A stretch of 64,000 nucleotides of DNA from Pollenia angustigena (Eukaryota > Arthropoda > Insecta > Diptera > Polleniidae): positions 231,623,127 through 231,687,126 of the forward strand of contig OV884056.1 in the NCBI GenBank assembly GCA_930367215.1. The letters are read 5' to 3'. The notes under the pieces are model-generated. The model was given only the letters and a program-made list of their open reading frames with translations, had not been told where the DNA came from and did no database searches. Both the position numbers and the translations under genes were made by a program. Shown here in pieces: positions 22,253 to 32,640 of this stretch. Each line of letters opens with the position of its first letter. Position 1 is the stretch's first letter.

Positions 22253-23374
22253 ATACCCTCCACCACAATTAGTTGTGAAGAGGGTATATTCAGTTTGTCA
22301 TTCCGTGTGAAACTTTTTTACTATTCATCTCAGACCCTATAAAGTATATATATTCTGGGTCCTTGAGTAATTTTAGGTCGATTTAGCCATGTCCGTCTGT
22401 CTGTCCGTCTGTCCGTCTGTCCGTCTGTCCGTCTGTTGAAAACACGCTCACTTTCGAAAAACTCAAAAGAAATCAACAAACTTGGTGTCAAATTGCTTGT
22501 AGTTATCCTAAGCAGTTTGGGATTGAAATTCAGCAAAATCGGTTCAATAGGATCTGAGCTATGAATCAAAATGTGGAACCACCACCTAAAAAAAATTGAT
22601 AATTTTGTTACAAAAACTAACATAAATGGTGGAAAAATGCACAGAATGATATAAGATTTCGCAACAATTCGTTTTATTCAACTGGAAATCACGCTGTGAA
22701 ATTTCTTGAAGATCCGTCAATAATTTACCCTAGGCCCCATATAAGCCCTACTCCCGGAAAACAGTATATTAAGCCTAAAACCCTAACTAACAATGCTATC
22801 ATTACAAATTTTGGCAAGTCACAGTTACATAGGACTAGAAATTAAACTGTTAAGTTTCGTGAAGATCGGTCCATAATTTACCATAGGCCCCATATAAAAC
22901 CTACTTCCGGAAAACAACTTAGTACGCCTAAAAACGTAAAACATAATGCTATCATAACAAAATTTGGTACATCAAAGTTTTATAGACTTAAAAATAAATC
23001 TTGGAAATTTCGTGAAGATCGGTTCATAATTTACCATAGGCCCCATATAAACTTTACTCCCGGAAAACAACTTAGTACGCCTAAAAACGTAAAAAATAAT
23101 GCTATCATAATAAAATTTGGTACATCAAAGTTTTATAGAACTGGGAAAAAGACTGTGAAATTTCGTGAAGATCGGTCCATAATTTACCCTAGGCCCCATA
23201 TAAACCCTACTACCGGAAAACAGTTTAGTCGCCTAAATCCATAATTAATAACAAATCGTCACAGTTTAAGCTAATAATAACATCATACAGATATTACTCC
23301 TTAAACATTCGAACTGTCGGTGGAGGGTATCAAAGATTCGGCACAGCCGAATATAGCACTCTAACTTGTTTTTT
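22253..23374 (+). repeat. TATACCC/CTTGTTT-type repeat, subtype 2, with 152-bp tandem units
   Basis: It starts TATACCCTCCACCAC and includes 'GACCCTATAAAGTATATATA' and a (GTCC GTCT)n tract at about 22393-22437. It ends with a hairpin (TTCGGCACAGCCGAA) followed by TATAGCACTCTAACTTGTTT. Between about 22690 and 23250 four units of about 152 bp repeat 'GAAGATCGGTCCATAATTTA' and 'CCCCATATAAACCCTACT'. Other copies: 39237-40220, 60497-61067 and, inverted, 40460-40866. Confidence 0.8.
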
Positions 23375-23375
23375 T

Positions 23376-23625
23376 TTCATTTTTCGAATTTATTCTATGA
23401 GTTAAATTTCAGTTATGTATTTTGTAAAGCTTTTTTGTAATAGTTCTATTCCTTTAATTTTTCAGAAATGACTTTATACACTACCAGACTAAAAAGAAAA
23501 TACAATATAATAGTCTGGTAGTGTATAAAGTCATTTCTGAAAAATTAAAGGAATAGAACTATTACAAAAAAGCTTTACAAAATACATAACTGAAATTTAA
23601 CTCATAGAATAAATTCGAAAAATGA
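23376..23625. repeat. Near-perfect 250-bp palindrome
   Basis: Sequence from 'CATTTTTCGAATTTATTC' to 'CACTACCAGACTA' is followed, after a spacer of about 15-20 bp, by its almost exact reverse complement. It is two head-to-head truncated copies of block B. Such a palindrome could be real or an assembly artefact. Confidence 0.75.
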
Positions 23626-23735
23626 AAAAAAAAAAAATGTTTATAATAATATAAAGTAACCTTCACAAGGAAATAATTCCCAATTTCTAATTGTTAAAAT
23701 AGTTGAGTTAAATACATTCAATTTATAAAGTAACA

Positions 23736-23924
23736 CTATCCAGTGAGACACAAAGAATGCTGACGAACGCCGTAGCGGGCCAGAAAATGCATTACATTCT
23801 GCTGGTGTCTAATAATTGTAAATTTTTCTGAACATTCAATATACCTCATTGCTTTCCAAAGGAAGGCTAAGGTAAAATGTAAAAAGAAAATACAATATAA
23901 TAGTCTGGTAGTGTATAAAGTCAT
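23736..23924 (-). CDS. 62-aa frame in repeat, inverted copy
   Basis: This is the inverted partner of the frame at 21953-22141: same length, same upstream acceptor-like tract, same stop, and Tyr for Cys at two positions. Both copies are open, which is weak evidence of past selection, but recent duplication explains it equally well. Confidence 0.3.
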   Translation of the reverse strand: MTLYTTRLLYCIFFLHFTLAFLWKAMRYIECSEKFTIIRHQQNVMHFLARYGVRQHSLCLTG

Positions 23925-24030
23925 TTCTGAAAAATTAAAGGAATAGAACTATTACAAAAAATCTTTACAAAATACATAACTGAAATTTAACTCATAGAAT
24001 AAATTCGAAAAATGAAAAAAAAAAAAAAAA

Positions 24031-25355
24031 ATGTTTAAATTAAAATAATTTATTAAAATTTTATTTGGAAATGTGCTGAATGGAAAATATTTCTTTTAAA
24101 CTAAAAATATTTCTTTTAAACTAAAAAGATCAAGGGGTCGATTTTTCGGACGGGCATATTGCAAAAAAAATTAAAAGCGATTAGAAAATGAGTTATTCCT
24201 GCCAGTTAGTACTTGAGCAGAAACTTTTGCAAGTAATTTTCGCTTAAGGTCGCGCAAGTGACGAAGTTATTCGATAATAATTTTTTTCCCGATCGTCTGC
24301 CCGCGCTCATTCACCAATTAAATTAATGGCAGTTAACATTGAGTAACACAATACTTTTAGAATAAACATGCCATCTGTGACAAGAATGTTGTTATTGATT
24401 TCACTATTCGTTCTTCTGGTCGTTTTTAAAACAATTTTTTTTTTTTCAAAATATTAAGAACAAGAATCTATCCTTACGATGCTAACAAATTGCTACTGAA
24501 ATACTGACATAAATAAAAGTAAAATCATGAACAAATAAAAGGCCAAATAAAGATTAATTTATTAAAATATTGTTAAATTATAAAACAAAAATATTGTAGG
24601 CGGCTGTATGTTTCCTTTAAGACGCCGCTAAACTTATATTCTTCACCGCCGATGGTAATTACATATCTACTTTGTCTTCTAATCAAGTGTCAAACTATGC
24701 AAATACACAACTAAATAAATTAATTAAAAAAATGTCAGGATTAATTATTTATTTTATTAAATTTATGGATAAAAATCCTTAATAATAAATAATACATAAA
24801 GACATTCTTAACGAAAAATTAGAGATATTAAGAATTTAAAAACACGATAATATTGCGTTTAATTACATATATGTATGTATGTACATTAATCGAAAAATAC
24901 TAAAAAATTAATTTATTTATCGCAATAAATTCACGATAAGCAAGGGTAGATAAACTTTATTATAGCTTTACGTCAGTAATGTTATGTATATCATTATAAA
25001 TTGGCATTTTATTCGAATATATTGAGAGTTTTAATCGATAAAATGAATGTGTAAAAATATGTCTTAAATTAAAAGTTTTTGACACTTCTTTGCATTTTTA
25101 CACAGAACAAGAATAGTATTACTGTGAAATTGGGAAAACAATTTGTTTCATTCTACTTGTTCTTTTCATATGCAAACATTGGATTTCATTTATCATTTTT
25201 TCACTCAACGAGAATCAGAAACTCTATGAAAATGTGAAAAAAGTTTTCATTTCACAGTTTCACAGAACCAGAATCGACCCCAAGGACTGATAGGTTTTAT
25301 TTAAAATTATCAGTGCACCGTGAACGTTCAAGAATTTCTGAAGGGGTCTGCTGTA
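24031..25355. other. Unassigned AT-rich stretch
   Basis: No gene is seen. A short direct repeat of 'AAATATTTCTTTTAAACTA' lies near 24087-24125. 'ACAGAACAAGAAT'-like words recur near 25105 and 25260. The rest is featureless AT-rich DNA. Confidence 0.35.
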
Positions 25356-26550
25356 AACCGAACCAGGGACCGTAACAGTTATTCATTTTTTCATTAAAGT
25401 CAGATGAAAACAGTTATTTTTTGGTCTTTATTTTTTTTGAACAATTATAACAGTTATTTTCAGATTTTTATATTTTTTAACAATAATAACTGTTATTTAA
25501 CAAGGTTCCGTTTTAAATGTGCCAAATTCCCATTTCATACTATTGAAATTTATTGTTGAAGGGATAAGCTATTCCTTCCTATGCGCATTTCACGGGTTGC
25601 TTAGGCCAGATCGTCAGGAAACTTTATCCAATGATTTTAGAAAAACTAAAGATATTATACAAATAAAACCCCAGTTTTACTTGTAACCAAGAATGATAGA
25701 AATAAAGATTTCGACATCAGGCAGATATAAAATCTTCCTACTGCGCATGTAGGAACTGTGAAGTCACACAACCTTCGTTATTTTTTGATTTTTTATTTAT
25801 TTTTTTGAACTAAAATAATAACAATAAAAATATGTACGTGTTTAAATAATTTTAGTTGACTTTTAATAGTTATTTTTGTGCATAAGAAATCCCAATGATG
25901 ATTTTACACATAAAAAAAATCATTTAAAAAAGCCAACTAAATTATTATTACACCAACATTTCTTGAAAGAAGAACTTTTATTTTGGCCCGAAAAAATAGA
26001 ATAAAAAAAACTGCTATTTTAGTTCAAAAAATAATAATCAAAGAATAACTGCTATTTATGTTCAAAAAAATTAAGATCAAAAAATAACTGTTCATTTTGA
26101 TCGAAACAATAGAAATCAAAATTTTAAAAATCAATATATTTTACCATAGACAAGTTCAAAAGGATTGAAGCAGTTTTTCGACATTTACTTTTATACACTC
26201 ACAATATTCTGTACGTAAAATTAACTGAAATTGTAATAAAAAGTGAATGAAAATTCAGTTCAAAACCGGTCTACTTGTTTTTCATTTATTTTTAACGAAA
26301 AGCTCATTGAATTTTTACTGTCAAAAACTCACCTCCATGTTCCGTAAAAACAAATAAATTTTCAGTTATTTTATTAAATTCAGTGATCTTCGTTTACTCC
26401 ACAAAAGAGACTAATTTCTAAAAACTACCAGACAGACACCTGTCCGCTTGTTTTTCTAATGCGAGAGAGAGAGAGAGAATATTATTATTTACTTCCCTAC
26501 AAGAAATGGCTGATGTAAACTAATACAAACAAAACTAACATAATAAACTA

Positions 26551-26924
26551 CCCTGCAAATAATATTGGACCACCTGATCCATTTTGATAAAATGGACTAC
26601 TCCATGGACTGGTCCGACGTAATGCAAGCATGGACCATGTCATTGCTAAAAAGTGTTTGTAGTGAGGCAACATGTCTTCGTTTTTTTACGACGTGCTTTC
26701 GTTTTTAAACGACTTCAAAACTAATCCTCTTGTGTATACCATGGAGTAGTTTTAAAACTACTCCTTAGTAGTCCAAAAATGGGTTATATGGTCCTCCACT
26801 AGGACATCGTAATGTTAAATAGACCATGTTTTTTCCATACGTTTGGGTTACTTTTAGACTAGTCCTGGTCCCTTGTGGGCTACTCTTTACACGCGTGTTT
26901 GTACTGGTCCTATTATTTGTAGGG
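26551..26924. mobile_element. 374-bp MITE with CCCTRCAAATAATA ends, TA-flanked
   Basis: The left end CCCTGCAAATAATATTGGAC and the reverse complement of the right end CCCTACAAATAATAGGACCA match. TA lies on each side (26549-26550 and 26925-26926). The interior is rich in 'GGTCC', 'GGACC' and 'CTACTCC' words that pair across the element. Confidence 0.75.
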
Positions 26925-27140
26925 TAGCACACTTTAAATTTGGTGTTAAATTCATGTATATAAGTATATTAAAGTTTACAAGTATGAGTGGGAAAAAATG
27001 TCACACGTACACGAATGTTTACATCACTTTTTTCATATTGCCTTTAATAAAATGATTGAAACTTCTGATGTATAAACCCATCAGCAATGCCCATCAGATG
27101 ATGCATCAAATGACTGTCATTGTTCTTGTAGGGTTACCCC

Positions 27141-27341
27141 GTTACCTGGGATTTACACATGATAACCTAGTATTTACACGTGAAAGTAAATTTCTTGAAA
27201 GTCGCAAGAAACTCAAACTTTTTCACATACACACACATAATTTTGGTACTTTGAGCCAATCGGCTGCTTCTTCGATTTTTCGTTGATAGTACGTAAACTC
27301 TACTTGCAAGAAAGTACTTTCACGTGTAAAGCCCAGGTAAC
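27141..27341. mobile_element. 201-bp inverted-repeat element with GTTACCTGGG ends
   Basis: The left end GTTACCTGGGATTTACACAT and the reverse complement of the right end GTTACCTGGGCTTTACACGT match. 'TTTACACGTGAAAGTA' occurs in both arms. No clear target duplication. Confidence 0.7.
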
Positions 27342-28272
27342 ACACGTTTGTTTTACTTTTGTTGTACGTACCACGTTGTTTACAGAAGAGCTCTCAATTA
27401 TTAGAAACTGGGAATTGTTTTACACAAAACAAATAAATCGTTTTTTATAGATAAGCAAAAATTTATTTTTGGTAGTTAAATTATATAAAATAACTGAATG
27501 TTTATTTGTTTTTACGGAATATGTAGTTAATTTTTTGATATTTAATTTATATAAAATAACTTAATATGGATTTGCTTTTACGGAATTCGCGGTTAAATAT
27601 TTCACAATTAAAATTAAATGAACTTTTCGTTATTTGTAATTACATTTTCATAAATTAGAATTTAACTTAATCAACAGACAATATTAAATGCAACTGAAAA
27701 TCCGTATTATTATGCACTTAGTTTTTTGAATAACTGTTAGAATCAGTTAAAACTAAATTTGCTTGGAGTTTTAAATGTTTATTTATTTTAAAATGACTGA
27801 ACGGAATACTTCTTAAATAAACAACAGTCCGTTACGGTAATAATATTGTGATTGTATGCTTTTTTGTTATAAAATTCCAATATAACTTTTATTTTCGGTC
27901 CCTGAAGCGAACACTTGCTGTTAAAAGAATTGTGGGTGTATTTAAGAACAACACTTGAATTTAATATTGTAAAAATCAACTTAATGGCCCCCAAACACAT
28001 TCATGTTGTTTAGCTCTGTTCTGATAACAGCTTCAAAAGGAAAAAACTTGAGTAATATTGTAAGTAAATAATGGCAAAATATGAACATTAAATAACTTCT
28101 CAGATAATATTTCTTTAATAATAAAGCAAAAAAAATCTTAAAACCAAAATTGATTACAAGGAAATTCAAGCAGATAAAGACAAAGACTTTCCATTCTTTT
28201 TAACAAAAAACAGCAAACCAACTAACTACAGAAACAAACAAAAAGAATAAAGAGAAAATAAAAAGAAAAAAA

Positions 28273-28280
28273 TATATAAA
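28273..28280 (+). promoter_or_regulatory. TATA-like box of the peptidase gene
   Basis: TATATAAA lies 66 bp upstream of the ATG. About 26 bp downstream 'TTAGTCT' (28297-28303) resembles an insect initiator, which would give a leader of about 40 nt. In AT-rich DNA such motifs are common, so this is tentative. Confidence 0.35.
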
Positions 28281-28338
28281 TAAATCTTAAAACAAATTAG
28301 TCTTGAACTTAAAGAGCTCGCTCACACAAGGAGTCATA

Positions 28339-30360
28339 ATGAACTATTTCATCAGCAGCACAAATTTCATATTAAATTTCACTGTAACAATAATAATTTT
28401 ATTGTTGACGTTAAAACATACTCGAGCAACTAGATTGATAAATCCAGAAAATTTTGTAAATGATTTATATCTGCAACGTATTAAATCCAACTTAAATACC
28501 ACAACAAATCCCTGCGAAGATTTCTACGAGTACACATGCGGTAATTGGCATAGGAACTACAATGGCACGGAATATATCGATATGCCGGGCTATATGGATT
28601 ACACTGTCAATCAACAATTTGCCAAGATAATGAAGAGTGTAGTGAATGAGACTCAAGTGTATGGTCGTCTATTGGAAGTGTATGATTCGTGTGTGAGTTT
28701 GGACACTTTGCCTTTGAATGGTTTCTTGACGATGGTTCAGGAGGAGCTGTCAATGAAGTGGCCATTATTCAGTTTAAATGAGACCCAGTGGCAAAACCAA
28801 ACGGAGTTTGATTGGCTTGCTACCATTGCCACTTTAAGGAAATATGGCTTTAATGGGGTTTTTGTAACACAAAATATAAATGTTTTGCCCAGCAATGGTT
28901 CCCATTATGTGCTGGAAATAACACAACATTCAACTAGTCGTACATTCGAGTTTGATGAGTTGGAGGAAATATTTATAAATTTTGGTTTCTATCACAATGA
29001 AAGTCATTTGCTGACGAATGAAGTAATGAAATTGGAAAAGGCTGTCGTGAAGTTGGCTCAAGTTAAATACGTTAATGAAACAGAGGAAAGGAAATATAGC
29101 GATAACTTTAAATTATACACTTTAAGAAAATTTCAACAACTACTGCCCCAGGTAGACTGGTTTAAATACTTTTCCATAACCCTCAATCGTTCGAATGACT
29201 TAAGTCATTTGCCCGTGCAAAGCTTTGCTTTGGATATTGAGTTCTATAAAAATCTTAATGAACTCTTTAACAACACCTCCAATGAAACGATAGCCTATTA
29301 TATTATGCTGAAATTCATGTTATACATCAATACCAATTTACCCCAAAATCGCCCTAAGGATTGTATTAAATACTTAAGATCACATATGCCGGTCTACATG
29401 AATTTTTTATATGAACATTTTCTATTTAAATCCAAACGGTTTGAAATGGAATTGGCTTTACAAAAAATATTTGCCAATCTAAAATTAGAATTTGCTGAAA
29501 TGGTTGAAGAAAATCACTTGAAATTAGATGGCGAAGAGAAAGAATTCATTTTAAAGGAATTGCAGACAATGCAATTGAAAATTGGCAATTTGCCGGCCAA
29601 TTGTTCTGAGGAATTTGTTGCCAAATACCATGAAAACTTACCAACAAATGCTACAGATTTCTTTTTAAATCACATGGAATTGCTAAAATTTAACACTCTA
29701 CAAGAGTACGAAAAATTGCAAAATATTTTTATACCGTTTTCTGAAAAAATCTTTGATTTGGATCCTTCTACATTTGCCTCCTCCTCTCCTGTTAAGATAT
29801 TCGATAATGCCATTTTGATACCCTACGGCTACTTGCAAATGCCTCTTTTCGATGCTCAACTTCATAAACTCTATCAGTATTCCCATTTTGGTTTTATTCT
29901 AGCCCATGAAGTTATTCACGCCTACGATCTCTTCCATATAATTTACGATCATCAGGGCAACTATAACTGGTTGGGCTCTCGGGTGGCCTCTCATTTTTTC
30001 CCCTACATAGATTGTTTTGCCCACAGTCCCAGTGATATTTTATCTGAAAATATAGCTGATATTTCTGGCTTACGTTTGGCTTTCCGTGCCTATCAAAATG
30101 TTGTCCAAGAATTTGCCGACTTTAATTTGGACTTTATGAATCTGAGCAAAGAACAGTTTTTCTTTGTTAACTCGGTGCAATTCTTATGTGCCAATGTTCA
30201 CAAAATTTCGAATTTGGATTTGGTTTCTTTGGAGTTGAGTCATGATATGCATGATACTAGGGTGCGCCGCAATTGGGGAAATTATGAAGAGTTTGGTCGG
30301 GTTTTTAAGTGTGAAAAGAATTCGAGTATGTATCCGGCGGAAACATGTCGTTTGTGGTGA
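28339..30360 (+). CDS. Neprilysin-like M13 zinc metallopeptidase, single exon
   Basis: M13 enzymes are membrane-bound or secreted zinc endopeptidases that trim small peptides. This 673-residue frame starts at the ATG at 28339; upstream sequence in frame reaches a stop with no earlier ATG. Residues about 9-27 form a hydrophobic anchor or signal. M13 landmarks in order: NPC59EDFYEYTC67GNW; HEVIH at 523-527 (zinc ligands and catalytic Glu); ENIAD at 570-574 (third ligand Glu570 and Asp574); His635 and Arg641, spaced like neprilysin H711 and R717; C-terminal CRLW. About 14 N-glycosylation sequons fit an extracellular enzyme. Odd points: the NA-F/Y-Y substrate motif is replaced by SSPV, the loop between HExxH and ENIAD is about 16 residues short, and the N-terminal Cys pair is missing. 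The protein is shorter than typical neprilysins (about 750). No neighbouring gene is visible. Family certain; exact orthologue unknown. Confidence 0.93.
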   Translation: MNYFISSTNFILNFTVTIIILLLTLKHTRATRLINPENFVNDLYLQRIKSNLNTTTNPCEDFYEYTCGNWHRNYNGTEYIDMPGYMDYTVNQQFAKIMKSVVNETQVYGRLLEVYDSCVSLDTLPLNGFLTMVQEELSMKWPLFSLNETQWQNQTEFDWLATIATLRKYGFNGVFVTQNINVLPSNGSHYVLEITQHSTSRTFEFDELEEIFINFGFYHNESHLLTNEVMKLEKAVVKLAQVKYVNETEERKYSDNFKLYTLRKFQQLLPQVDWFKYFSITLNRSNDLSHLPVQSFALDIEFYKNLNELFNNTSNETIAYYIMLKFMLYINTNLPQNRPKDCIKYLRSHMPVYMNFLYEHFLFKSKRFEMELALQKIFANLKLEFAEMVEENHLKLDGEEKEFILKELQTMQLKIGNLPANCSEEFVAKYHENLPTNATDFFLNHMELLKFNTLQEYEKLQNIFIPFSEKIFDLDPSTFASSSPVKIFDNAILIPYGYLQMPLFDAQLHKLYQYSHFGFILAHEVIHAYDLFHIIYDHQGNYNWLGSRVASHFFPYIDCFAHSPSDILSENIADISGLRLAFRAYQNVVQEFADFNLDFMNLSKEQFFFVNSVQFLCANVHKISNLDLVSLELSHDMHDTRVRRNWGNYEEFGRVFKCEKNSSMYPAETCRLW

Positions 30361-30411
30361 TTGAAAGGATTTTGTATGATATAAACATAAAAAACATATT
30401 CCTAATTAAAA

Positions 30412-30417
30412 AATAAA
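30412..30417 (+). terminator. Poly(A) signal AATAAA of the peptidase gene
   Basis: AATAAA lies 52 bp after the TGA stop, followed by a T-rich stretch ('TTTTTTTTGTTCTTT', about 30433) suitable as a downstream element. This gives a compact 3' UTR of about 70-80 nt. Confidence 0.6.
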
Positions 30418-30420
30418 ATT

Positions 30421-31860
30421 GCTCTAAAATAATATTTTTTTTGTTCTTTATTCAATTGGAGTCTTAGGAATTACTATGCTCTCAGAAATACAAAAAAATA
30501 CAGAAGAACTCAGAATTAAAAGACACCAGCAGAATGTCCCGATATGGTTTTTGTCAATATTCTAATTGCTTTAAAATTTGATGTATCCCAATAAGCACTC
30601 AAAAATTAAATTTTCAAGTTCAAATTTCAAAATATTTACTAATATTTACTTGATGTTAAATTCCCATTTCATTGGAGAATGATATTAAAATAAAGTGTAA
30701 CAAAAGTATATCTCAACCCTTGAAGCTTGATATTTGAACTTGAATACGAATTGTTTTGCAATTGATTTTCAGCAAAATTGCTTGTTTGGGATTTAACCTA
30801 ATAATTATAACAAATAGAATTTAGGAATTTTTTGTTTTTGTATGATACAAAAAAGTAAAAAATTTGTTTTTTAAAGTTTATTAAAAACAATATGTGTATT
30901 AGGGTAAGTACTTTTTGCAATTTTTGCGAATATCAAATTCTTCATCGCATAGCAGTATAGACCGTGAAAAATATTAAGAAATTATGTATTACTTTTTCGC
31001 GATCTTGAAAAAAGTTTCCGCACTTTTCTTCTTACTATACAAAATTAACATTTAATTACAAAATTTCAAGTATTTTCTAATAATTTCATGAATATAACAA
31101 GCAAAAAAAAAAAAAAAAAAAATCGCGACTCTATTTCGCGGTTTTTTTAATAAACTAAATTTTAATGGCAAATGATGAATGTTGTGATAGATGCGTTGTT
31201 TGGCAGATATATGAAACAGTGATAATTTTCAGCAGCGTAGTATTATATGCGCGGAACGAGCTACTAAAGTTGCACAAGATATTTTTCCATTATGTAAATC
31301 AACTCGCACTTTAAACATCAAATTTATTTCATTAAACCCTTTAGAAATTGCATATGGTGGGGAAATTTTTTTGGCCAAAATGGCCTAAAAAATTATTTTC
31401 ATTATCAATACTAAATTGCTCATCGCGTGGTGGGATGAAGAAATTTGGTCCAAAAAAAGGGATCAAATATAAGATCAGTTCAATATACATTAATCTTTTT
31501 AAATAAGCAATTTATGATTTTCTTGTGAGGCATAATTTAGACAGTACAGCCTATCTTATTTCATTATTGATCCGAGCCATGTTTTTATTCGATGAAGGGT
31601 AGGAAATGACCTCCCGCTCGTAGCTTTACTGACGAGCATTGAAACGAAAATTTGAAATATTTTTCTTAGATTTGGGTAGATATCTTCATCACAGTTTACT
31701 AAAGCATCTACAACGTTATCTGATAGATCAGAATCAAGTTTAGATCTTAGTAGGTGTTTATCTCTTTTATCAAATATAAGTAAATCCCTTTAATATTAAG
31801 GAAGAATAAAGAGAGAAGTGAAGAAGAAAGAAGATGACAGATAGATTTAAGATAGAAAGT
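30421..31860. other. Intergenic stretch with repeat fragments
   Basis: 'AGACACCAGCAGAATGT' at about 30519 matches the 62-aa frame repeat. A segment of about 180 bp at 30612-30795 ('TGTAACAAAAGTATAT', 'GATTTTCAGCAAAATTG') recurs at 52685-52835. A poly-A run lies at about 31105-31122. No gene recognised. Confidence 0.45.
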
Positions 31861-31867
31861 AGATATA

Positions 31868-32638
31868 CACAAAAAACAATCAATATAAAACCGACGAAAG
31901 CAAGGTTGATTTTACAATTTTTGGTAGTGATTTTGCTTCATGTTAATTTAACATAATTTTACACTAACTTTCGAACCATATTATTTTCTTTTAAAATAAC
32001 TATAATTCATGTTAATTTAACATTCCAGTAAAGTTAGAGCAACATTACATTGATATTGAAATAACACTCAGAATCACTTTGAATGAAAGTTATTTCAAGC
32101 TGAAACAACGTGAATTTCATGTAGAATCAAATTGGTTTAAGTAAGAAATAACAGTGAGCAGAAGCTTTAGAGACAACATATGCACTCATTTATTTAAGAA
32201 TAAATCTAAACACTTACATGTGAAACATGTGAGCGTGTGACACATGTTTCACTTTTTTTGTATTCCTGTTTTCCACCAGCAGAATGGCCCGATATGGGTT
32301 TCGTCATTCTACTTTGAAAATTTGAAGTACTTTTTAACTAATTAACTAAAATAGTTTTGACAAAAAGAATACGGGAATTTTTCTACTTTTTATAAATTAT
32401 TTTAAATATGAAAATTAAAAATGTATGTGTTTCTTTTTATTGTTGTTTGTATACAAAACAAGTAAAACAGGATTTTATGAATTCAATATTGAACAATGTT
32501 GTTGCAACATTTTTCATTTAAAATTAATATAAAACAATGATAATTTAAAAAAAAGTCCATACTTTTGCAGAAATTTAACATGATTTTTAATCAACATTGC
32601 GCCCTGTTAATTTAACATTGATCTTTTTTTTCTGTGTG
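31868..32638. mobile_element. CACACAG-ended TIR element, copy 2 (inverted)
   Basis: TA flanks both sides (31866-31867 and 32639-32640). The right end TCTTTTTTTTCTGTGTG is intact and the left (CACAAAAAACAATC) is eroded. It is inverse to copy 1, judged by 'AACGTGAATTTCATGTAGAA'. It contains 'CCACCAGCAGAATGGCCCGA' at 32274, part of the segment shared with the 62-aa frame. Confidence 0.75.
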
Positions 32639-32640
32639 TA

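Larger units (their letters stand above)
21798..24030. repeat. Compound direct and inverted repeat carrying a 62-aa frame
   Basis: Block A ('AATTGGGAATTATTTCCTTG', about 60 bp) occurs at 21798 and 22187 in direct orientation and inverted at about 23632-23692. Block B (from 'TTTTTCGAATTTATTC' through the 62-aa frame) occurs whole at about 21862-22186, truncated at 23376-23494, truncated and inverted at 23500-23625, and whole and inverted at 23693-24018. The left part is split by the repeat at 22253-23374. The 389-bp A-to-A spacing suggests an ancestral tandem array that was later inverted. Confidence 0.8.
26196..27854. mobile_element. TA-flanked insertion inside hAT copy 3
   Basis: The left end CACTCACAATATT and the reverse complement of the right end CAATCACAATATT match at 12 of 13 positions. 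TA flanks both sides (26194-26195 and 27855-27856). The split hAT sequence rejoins exactly ('ACTTTTA' to 'TATGC', as in copy 2), which fixes both ends. Inside are a (GA)n run at about 26463, the MITE at 26551-26924 and the inverted-repeat element at 27141-27341. Confidence 0.8.
25364..27904. mobile_element. hAT-type element, copy 3, split by nested insertions
   Basis: The ends are CAGGGACCGTAACAGTTATT and, reverse-complemented, CAGGGACCGAAAATAAAAG. The flanking 8-mers AACCGAAC (25356-25363) and AAGCGAAC (27905-27912) match at 7 of 8 positions. The element's own sequence is 25364-26195 plus 27855-27904. It is interrupted within 25500-25780 by a fragment of the 'GGGATAAGCTATTCC' foldback family, and at 26196-27854 by a TA-flanked insertion. 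The right end lies 434 bp upstream of the peptidase ATG. Confidence 0.85.

Noticed and set aside
22393..22438. GTCCGTCTG direct repeats as a CRISPR-like array
   Set aside because: It is a microsatellite inside an interspersed repeat, with no spacers, in eukaryotic DNA.
27788..28169. Minus-strand frames upstream of the peptidase
   Set aside because: AT-rich frames crossing the end of a hAT element; one starts at a non-ATG codon and none shows a domain.
28303..28338. Twelve-codon N-terminal extension of the peptidase from a TTG codon
   Set aside because: A fly gene would use the ATG at 28339, which precedes the hydrophobic anchor; TTG starts are not expected.
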